In this document: positions 1 through 8,767 of the stretch, one piece after another
Layout of the letters: each line of letters begins with the position of its first letter
Numbering within the stretch: position 1 is the first letter of the stretch
Origin: Lewinellaceae bacterium
GTDB taxonomy: Bacteria > Bacteroidota > Bacteroidia > Chitinophagales > Saprospiraceae
DNA: 64,000 bases
Assembly (NCBI GenBank): GCA_016710765.1
Contig: JADJUJ010000004.1
Location: 380,001 to 444,000, forward strand
Direction: 5' to 3'
Made by a program: the position numbers and the translations under genes
The notes under the pieces: model-generated
Database searches by the model: none
Told to the model about the DNA's origin: nothing
What the model saw: only the letters and a program-made list of their open reading frames with translations

Positions 1-53
1 AAGGTACAAGCAATAATCACTTGTGCAATAGCTTGGCTGAAAAAATTATTTAT

Positions 54-478
54 TTATTCCTGCGCCATTTCCTGGAGCAAAAACCACTTCGTGGTACCGG
101 GCCGAATACTTCTTTTCACAGGGGAAGCCATACGGCGGATGGCATGTATGCTTCGTGGCAGTCGCCGGCCTTCGTAATACTTATATAGGCGTACTTGTAT
201 TTTTCCATCCGGATGCTCCAGGACAACCAGCGTGGGAAACATCGTAAAAAGGCTGCGCAACATACGCTGCAAGCCCTGCTCACTGACATACGCTGAATAC
301 TGCGGACGCCGGTGAAGCAGCCGCATCCGGCTAAGCTCCGGATAATGGAGCGCAAGCATACGACACAAATCAGCTGCCTTGATCTGTAAAGGAGATCGCC
401 GAATGGCTAAAGGGATAGGTGGAGGACCTGCGACATAGCCGCAACCTCCCCAATTTCGTTGGGGTAAACACGTTTCAT
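54..478 (-). CDS. Hypothetical small basic protein, probably frameshifted
   Basis: Not recognised. The clean part (stop at 54, first ATG at 359) gives about 100 residues rich in Arg and Lys. The same frame reads upstream without an ATG to about 410. There it can be joined, by adding one T in a short T run near 408-412 (minus strand), to a short frame that begins with ATG at 478 (reads MKRVYPNEIGEV). The joined product would be about 140 residues, with no signal peptide or membrane segment. It stands alone next to an empty 330-base gap, so context gives no hint of its job. The frameshift is my inference; the gene may also simply start at 359. Confidence 0.4.
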
Positions 479-808
479 GGTATTGTTAGGTTTTTCGCAT
501 GCCTGGGAAGCATGCCTGGGGTTATAAATCAATGCAAGATAAAGCAAATTTTGTTGCACACAATTTCAACACGCCCTGTTTGCATTTCAATAACAGATAA
601 AATAACCCTATAAAAAACCGACTTATGCTGTTGTCACCATACAGAAAAGCCCAAACACGGCCTTTTTATCAACACTTTGCGGCACTCACAATATCCTGTC
701 ATACAGATACTTAAAGGCTTTTTTTACCCACATGCAATTAAAATAAATGTAACCGGGGGTATTTCATCAGATGTACAGGACCCTTAATTTTGATGAAAAC
801 CCCAAACC
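479..808. other. Intergenic stretch, no convincing gene
   Basis: This 330-base gap before comF holds no ORF with coding character. The direct repeat GCATGCCTGGG occurs twice about 2 bases apart near 497-520. A small perfect hairpin (CCCCAA / TTGGGG) lies just left of the gap near 447-464. The rest is AT-rich and probably carries divergent promoters, but no clear TAnnTTTG box was found. Confidence 0.5.
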
Positions 809-1519
809 ATGCATCCATTCTTTGAAATACTTAGTGGTTTTCTGCACCTGCTCTACCCTGTCCTTTGCGTAGGCTGCGAAAGGGAAAACACCATCGGCAA
901 CAGCTGCTTTTGTTTGCGCTGTAAACTCAACCTGGAACCAGCAGGACATCTTTCATCCAGGGAAAATGAATTCACCCAGCGCTTCTGGGGGCGACTGCCG
1001 GTAGATGCCGGTGCTTCTATGTACGTTTTCCACCGAAAAAACCCCATCCAAAAAGCACTCCACCATTTGAAGTATAAAAACAAACCGGATATTGGAATCC
1101 GACTGGGGCGGGAATTTGGCACATTACTGGCCCGAAGTGAGTTTTTCCAACCCCTGGACGCCGTGGTGCCCATCCCTTTACACCCTTTAAAAGAAAAACA
1201 ACGCGGCTACAACCAAAGTGCCATGTTCGGGCAAGGCATTGCAGAATCGATGCAGATTCCATTGCTCCAATCCGCCCTGTTGCGCGGCACCTATACGGAA
1301 ACCCAAACCCAAAAAAAGAGAATGGATCGGTTTAATAATGTGGCGTCGGTTTTTTACATCGCCAAACCGCAGCTGATCCGCCATAAACATATTTTGCTGG
1401 TCGACGATGTCTTGACCACCGGCGCTACAATGGAGGCTGCCGGCATTTACTTGCAGGATGCCGGCGCAGCCAGCCTGAGAATGGCCACCATCGCCCTTGC
1501 CTTAACCCAAAATTATTAA
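809..1519 (+). CDS. comF: ComF family phosphoribosyltransferase-like protein
   Basis: A 236-residue cytoplasmic protein of the ComF/GntX family, linked in other bacteria to uptake and processing of transforming DNA. The N-terminus has a zinc-ribbon-like set of cysteines (C20-x2-C23 and C35-x2-C38). The C-terminal type I phosphoribosyltransferase domain has the PRPP-binding loop LLVDDVLTTGAT at about residues 196-207. Length is normal for the family. A 98-residue unknown ORF follows after 3 bases, so the two are probably co-transcribed. Whether this organism is competent cannot be judged from the window. Confidence 0.93.
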   Translation: MHPFFEILSGFLHLLYPVLCVGCERENTIGNSCFCLRCKLNLEPAGHLSSRENEFTQRFWGRLPVDAGASMYVFHRKNPIQKALHHLKYKNKPDIGIRLGREFGTLLARSEFFQPLDAVVPIPLHPLKEKQRGYNQSAMFGQGIAESMQIPLLQSALLRGTYTETQTQKKRMDRFNNVASVFYIAKPQLIRHKHILLVDDVLTTGATMEAAGIYLQDAGAASLRMATIALALTQNY

Positions 1520-1522
1520 GTT

Positions 1523-1819
1523 ATGCACCGACTTCAGCCCCATCGCATGCAGGACCCCGTAAAATTATCCAGGTTGCTGGAAGCCTATCTCAACACCCTA
1601 CAACAATCTCCACTTCATGTGCCGCTTCGGGCCCTAAGCTACGATACCGGGATACCGGAACATGTCTTGGAAGCGTTAGCGTCCTTGCATCTGAACGTAC
1701 CGCCCGATACCGATATACCAACTCATCTATTTTATGCCCTGTTTAATCAAATGCAACTTCATTTCCCAACCATACAGATTTTTGAAAACGACGCCGGGGA
1801 ATGGTTTTTTGTCGTATAG
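1523..1819 (+). CDS. Hypothetical protein downstream of comF
   Basis: A 98-residue acidic protein of unknown function. Its ATG lies 3 bases after the comF stop, which suggests translational coupling. No signal peptide, membrane helix or metal-binding motif is visible. The sequence looks mainly helical in its first two thirds and ends in a hydrophobic WFFVV tail. Codon use resembles its neighbours, and the reading frame is open with no overlapping ORF of comparable quality, so I take it as a real gene. Confidence 0.6.
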   Translation: MHRLQPHRMQDPVKLSRLLEAYLNTLQQSPLHVPLRALSYDTGIPEHVLEALASLHLNVPPDTDIPTHLFYALFNQMQLHFPTIQIFENDAGEWFFVV

Positions 1820-1907
1820 CCGGCAGTTTATTGATTGATTACACCTTAAACACGTCTTTTAAAAAATGATTCTGCAAAATAGCTGAACCAATTCCATCCA
1901 TAGTTGT

Positions 1908-1915
1908 TACTTTTG
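1908..1915 (+). promoter_or_regulatory. Bacteroidota -7 box (TACTTTTG) upstream of the Nfu gene
   Basis: Matches TAnnTTTG exactly and lies 32 bases before the ATG at 1948. No clear -33 TTG was seen at the usual spacing. Confidence 0.55.
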
Positions 1916-1947
1916 CGTAGAATCAATCTAAACAAAGGTCAGTTCAC

Positions 1948-2556
1948 ATGGATACGATCACTAAAAGCCCGGTCATGCTCTACACGGAGCAGACGCCCAA
2001 TCCGGAAGCATTAAAATATGTTACCAACCGCCTCATATTTCGCGGCATTGCCGATTTCAAGGATAAAACCCTTGCCGAAGAATGGAGCCCACTAGCCAAT
2101 TCCCTCATGGAGTTGTCGTATGTAAAAAGCGTTTACATCAACAACAACTACATCACCGTGATGAAAGAGATGAATTACGAGTGGAGTGATATCATGCTCA
2201 AACTAAAGGAATTTATCAAGGATTACCTGGAGAAAGGTGGCGAAGTGATCAAGGAAGGTTTTATCGAATTTATGGAGAAACAGACTGCCGAACAAAATGC
2301 CGGCCAGTTTGCAGGTGAAGACGGTGACATCGCGCGCAAGATCAAAGAACTCATCGATACCTATGTAAAGCCTGCCGTTGAAATGGATGGTGGCAACATT
2401 GAATTCAAGGCTTATGATAAAGGTGTGGTATTTGTAACCATGCAGGGTTCCTGCTCAGGTTGCCCTTCTTCTACCGTGACGCTCAAGTCGGGTATTGAAG
2501 GCATGCTGAAACGCATGGTACCTGAAGTTACTGAAGTGGTGCAGGAAATGGAATAA
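1948..2556 (+). CDS. Nfu/NifU-type iron-sulfur cluster scaffold protein
   Basis: A 202-residue protein with an N-terminal Nfu_N-type domain (about 10-100, with TEQTPNPEALKY) and a C-terminal NifU-like domain carrying the CSGC thioredoxin-like motif (Cys169 and Cys172). The two cysteines hold a transient 4Fe-4S cluster passed to client apoproteins in the cytoplasm. The architecture matches bacterial Nfu proteins and not the longer nitrogen-fixation NifU. It is preceded by its own promoter and stands as a single gene. No nitrogenase or Suf genes are in the window, so a housekeeping role is most likely. Confidence 0.93.
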   Translation: MDTITKSPVMLYTEQTPNPEALKYVTNRLIFRGIADFKDKTLAEEWSPLANSLMELSYVKSVYINNNYITVMKEMNYEWSDIMLKLKEFIKDYLEKGGEVIKEGFIEFMEKQTAEQNAGQFAGEDGDIARKIKELIDTYVKPAVEMDGGNIEFKAYDKGVVFVTMQGSCSGCPSSTVTLKSGIEGMLKRMVPEVTEVVQEME

Positions 2557-2663
2557 GAAATCCAGGCTCACGTCTGCATATATATAGGTGCCGGTCAGTG
2601 GTCAAAAGTTTTTTCCCATCTTTGTGCGGAAACAACCTTTAAACCATCAACCGGCACTTTTTT

Positions 2664-4505
2664 ATGCGCTCTTTACTAGTATTTCGTGTTGCCAGCTCGC
2701 TGAGCATTTTTTTCCTCCTCAGCCAATTGCAAGCGCAACCTACCTTGTTGGGATTCCGCTCCCAAAACAAAGACTCCAATTTTTTCTTCCGGCCCGATGG
2801 CACAGAAGCCTTTAAACTTTCGGCCAATTTTTACTTTGTCGACTGGATCGATCAGGCAGATAACGCTGGCCCCATGGGCTACATCAACCAGCGAAAACAA
2901 TTGTTCATGGAATTTCAGCAATTCCCAATCGTGCTGAAATCCGACGGCATAGGTTTCATACTGGTTGACGAACGCGGCCAGATCACCGATACCCTTGGAT
3001 ACGACTATACCGAAATGGGGCAGTTTTCCGGAAAATACGCCCCCGCCCGGATCAACCGCCGCGCTCAGGGGATGCCATTTGTTGTTTTTATCGACAAAAA
3101 TGGGAAACGGGCATTTAACGATCAGGTATTTTACCGCGTCACCCCATTTTATAACGGCCAGGCTGCTGTGCAAACAGAGGGCCCAGAAGGCCCGTGGTTC
3201 ATGATCGATGAACAGGGTAAAAAAACGACCAGTTTTCCAAAAAAACTCGCATCCAACGTTGCTGAAATTTTTCCACTCCGCAACAACAGGCAACTGGTTG
3301 TCATCAAGCAACCGAAAGGATACGACCACGATGAACTTCTTACCCGGCACCAGTACTACAATGCAAAGGGAAACCTGGAATTGGAGCTACGGAGCCTCTT
3401 TCCCGAAAAAAACATCCTTTATGCCAGCGAGTTTGATGGCGATATTGCGCATGCTGTTTACCAGGAAGCGGGAAAAGAGGACTGTTCGGGTGTTGTTTAT
3501 TTCGACACCGAAGGCAAAGTCCTTTACGATAATCCCTGCGTGCTCCGGGCTTCGGCATTTCACAACAATGCTGCCTACATCTCCCAAACCGATTCCAGCG
3601 GCCGGGATTATACGCTTGTATTGCGCCGCGACGGAAGCACGCAACCATTGGAGATTGGCGGCTCCAAAAACAAGGCGCTGGCGATAGATGCAGAAAAAGG
3701 TCGTTACCAGGCTTTTCAACCCGAAACAGACGGAAAGTTCAAAAACATGCTCACTGATGGCACCGTCGGGATGTTCATTTATCGCAAGGAAAATCCGGAG
3801 CCGTTTGCCAAAGCGGCCGAATTTGGAACCAATATCCAGATGCAGGAATGGCTGGCAGACGATCTGCTTGCCGACCAGGTTTTGCGCGAACAGGATGGTT
3901 TAAAGGAAGTATTCCGAACTCCAAAGTTTGTGCTCACTTCCTTCGGAAACACCGTTTTACTTGGTGGACTAATGAACGATGGAATGGTGCATCCAGATGA
4001 ACTGGTTCATCTGGATGGTAGGCTGCTGTGGAGCGACATAAAAAATGACAAGTTTTATTTGGGTATGGAAGAAGCGCTCCGACATGCCAGCAAGGTGCGG
4101 ACGCTGACCCTGAACGACGATGATGGAATAGAAGGCATCCAAAAACTGCCCAATCTGGAAGAAATCAACATCCGGCATGTAAGGGCTGAAGAATTACCGC
4201 AATCCCTTTTTTCCAACAACCCAAAATTGCAAACGGTCACTTTGTTGGATGCCAAAAACTTGAAAAACGTTCCAAGTCTTTTCAACATCCAAACTTTCGG
4301 CATCCAAGGTGCAACACAAATGAAGGGCATGGAAGCAGCGGTGAAAGCAGCCAAAAATTTAAAAACGCTGCGGATTGTCGACTCCGCCCTCTTCAATGAC
4401 GCTTTTTTACAGGAAATGAAATCCACCAGATCTGGTCTGAAAATCAGATTTTCTTTCATGGAGTACGAAGTCATGGAAGAAGCCCCTGCGCCCAGAAAAA
4501 ACTGA
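2664..4505 (+). CDS. Exported WG-repeat protein with LRR-like C-terminus
   Basis: A 613-residue protein with an N-terminal signal peptide (hydrophobic to about residue 25, ending LQAQ). Residues 30-400 form degenerate beta repeats of the WG/KWG type, recognisable by motifs such as FVVFIDKNGK and WFMIDEQGKK. Residues 480-595 read as irregular leucine-rich repeats (NLEEINI, NPKLQTVTLLDA, NLKTLRIVD). Such proteins are common in Saprospiria, and their substrates are unknown. The next gene, another WG-repeat protein, starts 10 bases downstream, so they form an operon. The sequence CATCTTTG at 2617-2624 is a near-match to the -7 box. Confidence 0.75.
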   Translation: MRSLLVFRVASSLSIFFLLSQLQAQPTLLGFRSQNKDSNFFFRPDGTEAFKLSANFYFVDWIDQADNAGPMGYINQRKQLFMEFQQFPIVLKSDGIGFILVDERGQITDTLGYDYTEMGQFSGKYAPARINRRAQGMPFVVFIDKNGKRAFNDQVFYRVTPFYNGQAAVQTEGPEGPWFMIDEQGKKTTSFPKKLASNVAEIFPLRNNRQLVVIKQPKGYDHDELLTRHQYYNAKGNLELELRSLFPEKNILYASEFDGDIAHAVYQEAGKEDCSGVVYFDTEGKVLYDNPCVLRASAFHNNAAYISQTDSSGRDYTLVLRRDGSTQPLEIGGSKNKALAIDAEKGRYQAFQPETDGKFKNMLTDGTVGMFIYRKENPEPFAKAAEFGTNIQMQEWLADDLLADQVLREQDGLKEVFRTPKFVLTSFGNTVLLGGLMNDGMVHPDELVHLDGRLLWSDIKNDKFYLGMEEALRHASKVRTLTLNDDDGIEGIQKLPNLEEINIRHVRAEELPQSLFSNNPKLQTVTLLDAKNLKNVPSLFNIQTFGIQGATQMKGMEAAVKAAKNLKTLRIVDSALFNDAFLQEMKSTRSGLKIRFSFMEYEVMEEAPAPRKN

Positions 4506-4515
4506 TCCAACCACC

Positions 4516-7182
4516 ATGAGAAAAACCATTTGCTTAGCCCTGGTGCTACTTGTCTGTACCGAGGGTTATTCCCAACATCTGATCCCATTTGCCGGTACCA
4601 ACGGACTATACGGCTACGCCGACCCGGCCGGAAAAATATTAACGCCGCCGCAGTTTAAAAAAGCCTGGCTCCCCAATGAACAGGGGCTGGTGGTAGCGCT
4701 CGACACCGACGATATGCTGCGGGTAATTCGTCGGGATGGCAAGGTAATCGATGGCCGTGTATCCAATAAAAACAACTACTACGAGCCGCAAATTTTCCCC
4801 GTCACCAATTACAACCCCAATACCAACAAAGAAGACACCCTGGCCAACACCTTCTGTATTCGAAGTTCAAAAAATCAGGAATTTCTGCTGGTAAAAAATG
4901 GGAAGCAGGGCTGGTATGGCAGCAGGTACCTTCCTGCTGAGGCCCTTAAAAGTCGGGCTCAGATCTTCAGCATATCCTCCCCAGAATACTCCAGCGGCCG
5001 GTTTATGTTTTATAACGGGCTTCACAGGGTTATAAAAGGGCCGCAGCAGGTCAATTTTATCAATACAGATCTTCAGGAGATATTCGAGAGCGATCAAGAA
5101 AATGGCTTGATTTTGAAAAACAAGGCCATTGCCTTGGCTGATTCCAACGGTCGTTATGCCTTGGCTGATGTAAATGGTAAAGTCATAACGCCCTTTGTTT
5201 TTTCCAACATAACACCTACGCTGCGTGATGATCATTTCATTGTTAACTACAACGCGTTTCAAAGTACTAACCGAGCCGGGATGATTAAAAAAGACGGCAC
5301 CCTGGTAATTGATACAGCGTACTATGAACTGAAACCGGCAACAGATGCACTGATCGTAGCAGCAAAAGAGGCTCGGTACCGTGGCCTGATCGATTATCGC
5401 GGAAAAACCGTGCTCCCATTTGAATATGATCATCTGGAACCTCAGCCAGAGGGCTACTTTATTGCTTCCGGGAACACCGACCCAGATTTTAACATAATAG
5501 ATGCCAAGGGAAAATCCATGTTGGCCCAAAACTGGCAAAATATCCAACTTTACCGCAATTTTGATGCGCAATCGACCTTCTATTGCTATCAATTAAAGTC
5601 GGAACACCCCAACCCTGTGGTTGCCGTAGCAGACTCCAGCTTCCAACTGCTTTTTTCCGACAACTTTAGTTTGGTAGCGGTTAAAAAATATGGGTTCTGG
5701 GCGGCTAAAAATGGAAACAAACAAGCCGGGGTGTACAGCAGGACAGGTAAGCCTGTGCTGCCGCTGATTTACAACAACATCACAGAATTGGGTGAAAACC
5801 TGGGCTTTATTGTTGAAAAAGACAGTATGTATGGGTTGTTCAGTCTCGAAGGACAGGAACTACTCCCATGCAATTACTTCCGAATCGTTCCGGAAAAAAC
5901 AGGCGACACCTATGTAGTATGGTGCAAAGCGCAAAAGGATAAGAACCTGTACACCCCATTTTCGCCAAAAGGTGAACGGCTCCCCATATCCGATCAGATT
6001 GCACCCACCCTGCGTGCATTGGAAATGAAAAACTGCTTCGCCCCGGAAATGGAAAACGGCAAGTGGAAACTCACCCTACCCGATGGCTCCGTCATCTACA
6101 AACCCCGCGACTATCCGTACAGCAACAACAACATCGGCACGCCCGATGGCTGCCTGATGGTAGAAAAAGCAAACGGGATGTGCACCATCTTAAACGCTTA
6201 TTTCCAACCCATCATTCCTAAAGGGTTCTTTCTGCCTGAAAAATATTACCGCGGACCTTATTTAAAAATGGGCCTTATTCCCGTTTTCAACGATTACCAG
6301 TGCGGCATCATCGATACCCACGGCGAATGGGTAAAAAAACCGGGCGAATTCGGCTACCACATCTTACGCCCTAATATGTATTCTGAGCACAAGGGCCAAC
6401 CCTCCGAAATGGGCCTGGAGGGTATTACCATTTATACCATAACACCCGAAGGCACCAAAAGCATAGCAGTACAAATCATGAACGACAAGTTCCGGGATGG
6501 CTACCTGGTGGTTGGAAGACAGTTCAAAGACGCACCAGAGGAAGTAATAGAACAAAATTTTTACGGCGGTGGCCTGATCAAATACGCCCTGATGGACACC
6601 CTGGGGCAGATTCTTACGCCCTTTGTGTTTAAGCGATACCCGGAGCCAAGAGGAGCGCGCTGGGCTGCGCAAATTTATGCAGAAGACTATTCCACTAAAA
6701 ATGTAGTCGTGGACCATACCGGGCGCATAGTATTCGACTTTGGCGATGAGCCCATCAGTGGCTATGACCCGGAAAGACACTGGGTGTATGTAACCGACAA
6801 AGATGGGAAAACCGGCATCCGGGATACGCTGGGCAATGAAATACTTCCCATGCAGTACCAACAGATCAACTGGCAAATACCAGGGCGCATCTTCAGTTCC
6901 CTACTGCCCGATGGCACCCGACAACTCTGCGATGCCAGGGGCAAACAACTCCTCACAAACTTCAAATACACCAATCGCGCCGCCGAACTGAAAAGCGGCT
7001 ATTGCTACGTTGTTACAGATGATAATTGTCACATTTTTTCACCGGAAAACAACATCATTGCATCCGTTCCGGGCAAGGAAGCCCAACTCGTTGAACAATA
7101 CCCCGATCTATTTCAAGTAGAAACCGAAGACCGTAAAATCCGGTATGTCAATTTCAAAAAGTCGATCGTTTACAGCGAATAG
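4516..7182 (+). CDS. Exported WG-repeat-containing protein
   Basis: An 888-residue protein with a short signal peptide (to about residue 20). Almost its whole length is made of 50-60-residue WG-type repeats, each a small beta unit with the theme 'xxYGLxDxxGKxxLPxxYD' (for example MYGLFSLEGQELLPCNY and GKTGIRDTLGNEILPMQY). The repeats probably stack into a propeller-like or elongated surface used for binding. No catalytic motif is visible. It is the second gene of a two-gene operon with the WG/LRR protein upstream. It is exported; whether it stays in the periplasm or reaches the cell surface cannot be read from the sequence, and no T9SS tail is evident. Confidence 0.8.
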   Translation: MRKTICLALVLLVCTEGYSQHLIPFAGTNGLYGYADPAGKILTPPQFKKAWLPNEQGLVVALDTDDMLRVIRRDGKVIDGRVSNKNNYYEPQIFPVTNYNPNTNKEDTLANTFCIRSSKNQEFLLVKNGKQGWYGSRYLPAEALKSRAQIFSISSPEYSSGRFMFYNGLHRVIKGPQQVNFINTDLQEIFESDQENGLILKNKAIALADSNGRYALADVNGKVITPFVFSNITPTLRDDHFIVNYNAFQSTNRAGMIKKDGTLVIDTAYYELKPATDALIVAAKEARYRGLIDYRGKTVLPFEYDHLEPQPEGYFIASGNTDPDFNIIDAKGKSMLAQNWQNIQLYRNFDAQSTFYCYQLKSEHPNPVVAVADSSFQLLFSDNFSLVAVKKYGFWAAKNGNKQAGVYSRTGKPVLPLIYNNITELGENLGFIVEKDSMYGLFSLEGQELLPCNYFRIVPEKTGDTYVVWCKAQKDKNLYTPFSPKGERLPISDQIAPTLRALEMKNCFAPEMENGKWKLTLPDGSVIYKPRDYPYSNNNIGTPDGCLMVEKANGMCTILNAYFQPIIPKGFFLPEKYYRGPYLKMGLIPVFNDYQCGIIDTHGEWVKKPGEFGYHILRPNMYSEHKGQPSEMGLEGITIYTITPEGTKSIAVQIMNDKFRDGYLVVGRQFKDAPEEVIEQNFYGGGLIKYALMDTLGQILTPFVFKRYPEPRGARWAAQIYAEDYSTKNVVVDHTGRIVFDFGDEPISGYDPERHWVYVTDKDGKTGIRDTLGNEILPMQYQQINWQIPGRIFSSLLPDGTRQLCDARGKQLLTNFKYTNRAAELKSGYCYVVTDDNCHIFSPENNIIASVPGKEAQLVEQYPDLFQVETEDRKIRYVNFKKSIVYSE

Positions 7183-7227
7183 TTTTTTCCTCGATGGCAT
7201 TACACCCACATTCTCTACCTTGGCCTC

Positions 7228-7273
7228 ATTAACACATTGGCCACATTGGTCTAATTAACACATTGGCCACATT
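7228..7273. repeat. Intergenic 20-bp direct repeat, two copies
   Basis: ATTAACACATTGGCCACATT occurs at 7228-7247 and 7254-7273, separated by GGTCTA. It lies just upstream of the flippase start. A related motif (CATTGGCCACATTAA) occurs in reverse orientation near 63293-63330. Confidence 0.8.
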
Positions 7274-7280
7274 AACCCAC

Positions 7281-8759
7281 ATGTCGCTAATTAAAAAACT
7301 TGCCGGGGAAACGGCCGTATACGGATTGAGCAGTATTGTCGGTCGGCTGCTTAATTTTCTGCTGACGCCGCTGTACACCAGAGCCCTGGTGGATACAGGC
7401 GATTATGGCGTGGTAATAGAGCTCTATGCCTACACGGGTTTTATGATGGTGCTCTTTAGTTACCGTATGGAGTCGGCTTTTTTTCGGTTTGGCACCCCTG
7501 CTGAAGATCGCGAGACGGCGTTCGGCACCTCCTCTCGTTCGGTGATGTTGTCGACGCTGTTATTTTTAGGCGCCATTTTACTTTTTGCCCAGCCTATCGC
7601 CAACTGGCTGCAATACGGTACCCACCCGGAGTACATACGTTATTTCGGACTGATTCTGGCTTTCGACTGCCTCAGCGAAATACCCTTTGCCCGGCTGCGA
7701 CTCGAACAGCGGCAACTGCGTTTCGTAGCAGCCAAGTTGGTAGGTATTGGGCTCAATGTTTCCCTTAATCTTTTCTGGCTGGTTGCATGCCCCTGGCTGA
7801 ACAGTCGTGGTCACACCTGGGTAACCCAGGTATGGGACCCATCCTTCAAGGTGGGATATATCTTTCTTTCCAATGTCATTGCCAGTGGCGCCACCTTGCT
7901 GGTTTTATCGCCTTATCTGTTGCACGGGCTACGGGATTTGTTCGACAAAATACTTTGGGGAAAAATGATGCGCTATGCACTACCGCTGGTACTGGTAGGC
8001 TTTGCAGGTATTGCCAACGAAATGCTCGATCGAGCCATCCTTACCCGCATTTTACCGGGCACAATTGCAGAAAACAGGGCACAACTGGGCATTTATGGCG
8101 CCAACTACAAGCTCGCCATGCTCATCACCCTGTTCACCCAGGCCTATAGATACGCCGCAGAACCCTTCTTTTTCCGGCATGCTACAGCAGCCAATGCTTT
8201 GGATATTCAGGCCCGGGCCACCAAATGGTTCACCATTGCCGCAGCCTGGGGCATGCTCGGCATCCTGTTGTTTCTCGACATTGTAAAATACTTTCTGGGC
8301 GTACATTATCACAGTGGCCTGCACGTTGTACCCGTATTATTGATGGCCAACCTGTTGCTCGGTATCTACTACAATTTTTCGGTGTGGTACCGGCTGAAGG
8401 ACCGCACCATGACCGGTGCCTGGATAGCACTGGGCGGGGCAGGCATTACCCTTGTGCTCAACTTGTGGTGGGATCCCATCTTCGGATACACTGGCGCGGC
8501 CTGGGCTACGCTGGCTTGTTATTTCTTTATGAGTGCCGCAACCTGGTACGCAGGGCGTAAAATATACCCTGCACCCTACCAATTGGGACGAATGGCCCTG
8601 TATTGCGTGGCCGTACTGGTACTGTATGCTGCAGCAGAACTGAGCAGCAACGTCATTACCTCGGGCGTGATCCTGTGGCCTTTGCGCATTGTGCTGTTCG
8701 CAGCCTTTGGTGGGCTGGTTTACATCCTGGAAGGCAAAGAATTAAAGCGCCTGCTTTAG
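7281..8759 (+). CDS. Polysaccharide flippase-like membrane protein (Wzx/MOP superfamily)
   Basis: About 492 residues with 12-14 predicted membrane helices, starting MSLIKKLAGETAVYGLSS, a typical Wzx/RfbX N-terminus. The family flips lipid-linked oligosaccharides or similar amphiphiles across the inner membrane. I chose ATG 7281. A longer reading from TTG 7263 is possible but lies in the intergenic repeat. No glycosyltransferase or polymerase genes adjoin it, so the substrate is unknown. It may be an orphan member, as is common in Bacteroidota. It converges with the beta-CASP gene downstream. Confidence 0.85.
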   Translation: MSLIKKLAGETAVYGLSSIVGRLLNFLLTPLYTRALVDTGDYGVVIELYAYTGFMMVLFSYRMESAFFRFGTPAEDRETAFGTSSRSVMLSTLLFLGAILLFAQPIANWLQYGTHPEYIRYFGLILAFDCLSEIPFARLRLEQRQLRFVAAKLVGIGLNVSLNLFWLVACPWLNSRGHTWVTQVWDPSFKVGYIFLSNVIASGATLLVLSPYLLHGLRDLFDKILWGKMMRYALPLVLVGFAGIANEMLDRAILTRILPGTIAENRAQLGIYGANYKLAMLITLFTQAYRYAAEPFFFRHATAANALDIQARATKWFTIAAAWGMLGILLFLDIVKYFLGVHYHSGLHVVPVLLMANLLLGIYYNFSVWYRLKDRTMTGAWIALGGAGITLVLNLWWDPIFGYTGAAWATLACYFFMSAATWYAGRKIYPAPYQLGRMALYCVAVLVLYAAAELSSNVITSGVILWPLRIVLFAAFGGLVYILEGKELKRLL

Positions 8760-8767
8760 CGACACCG

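Noticed and set aside
2676..3350. Antisense ORF of 224 codons within the first WG-repeat gene
   Set aside because: Shadow of a high-quality gene with signal peptide; antisense product has no motif or signal.
7263..7280. TTG 7263 as the flippase start
   Set aside because: It would translate the intergenic repeat; ATG 7281 gives the typical family N-terminus.
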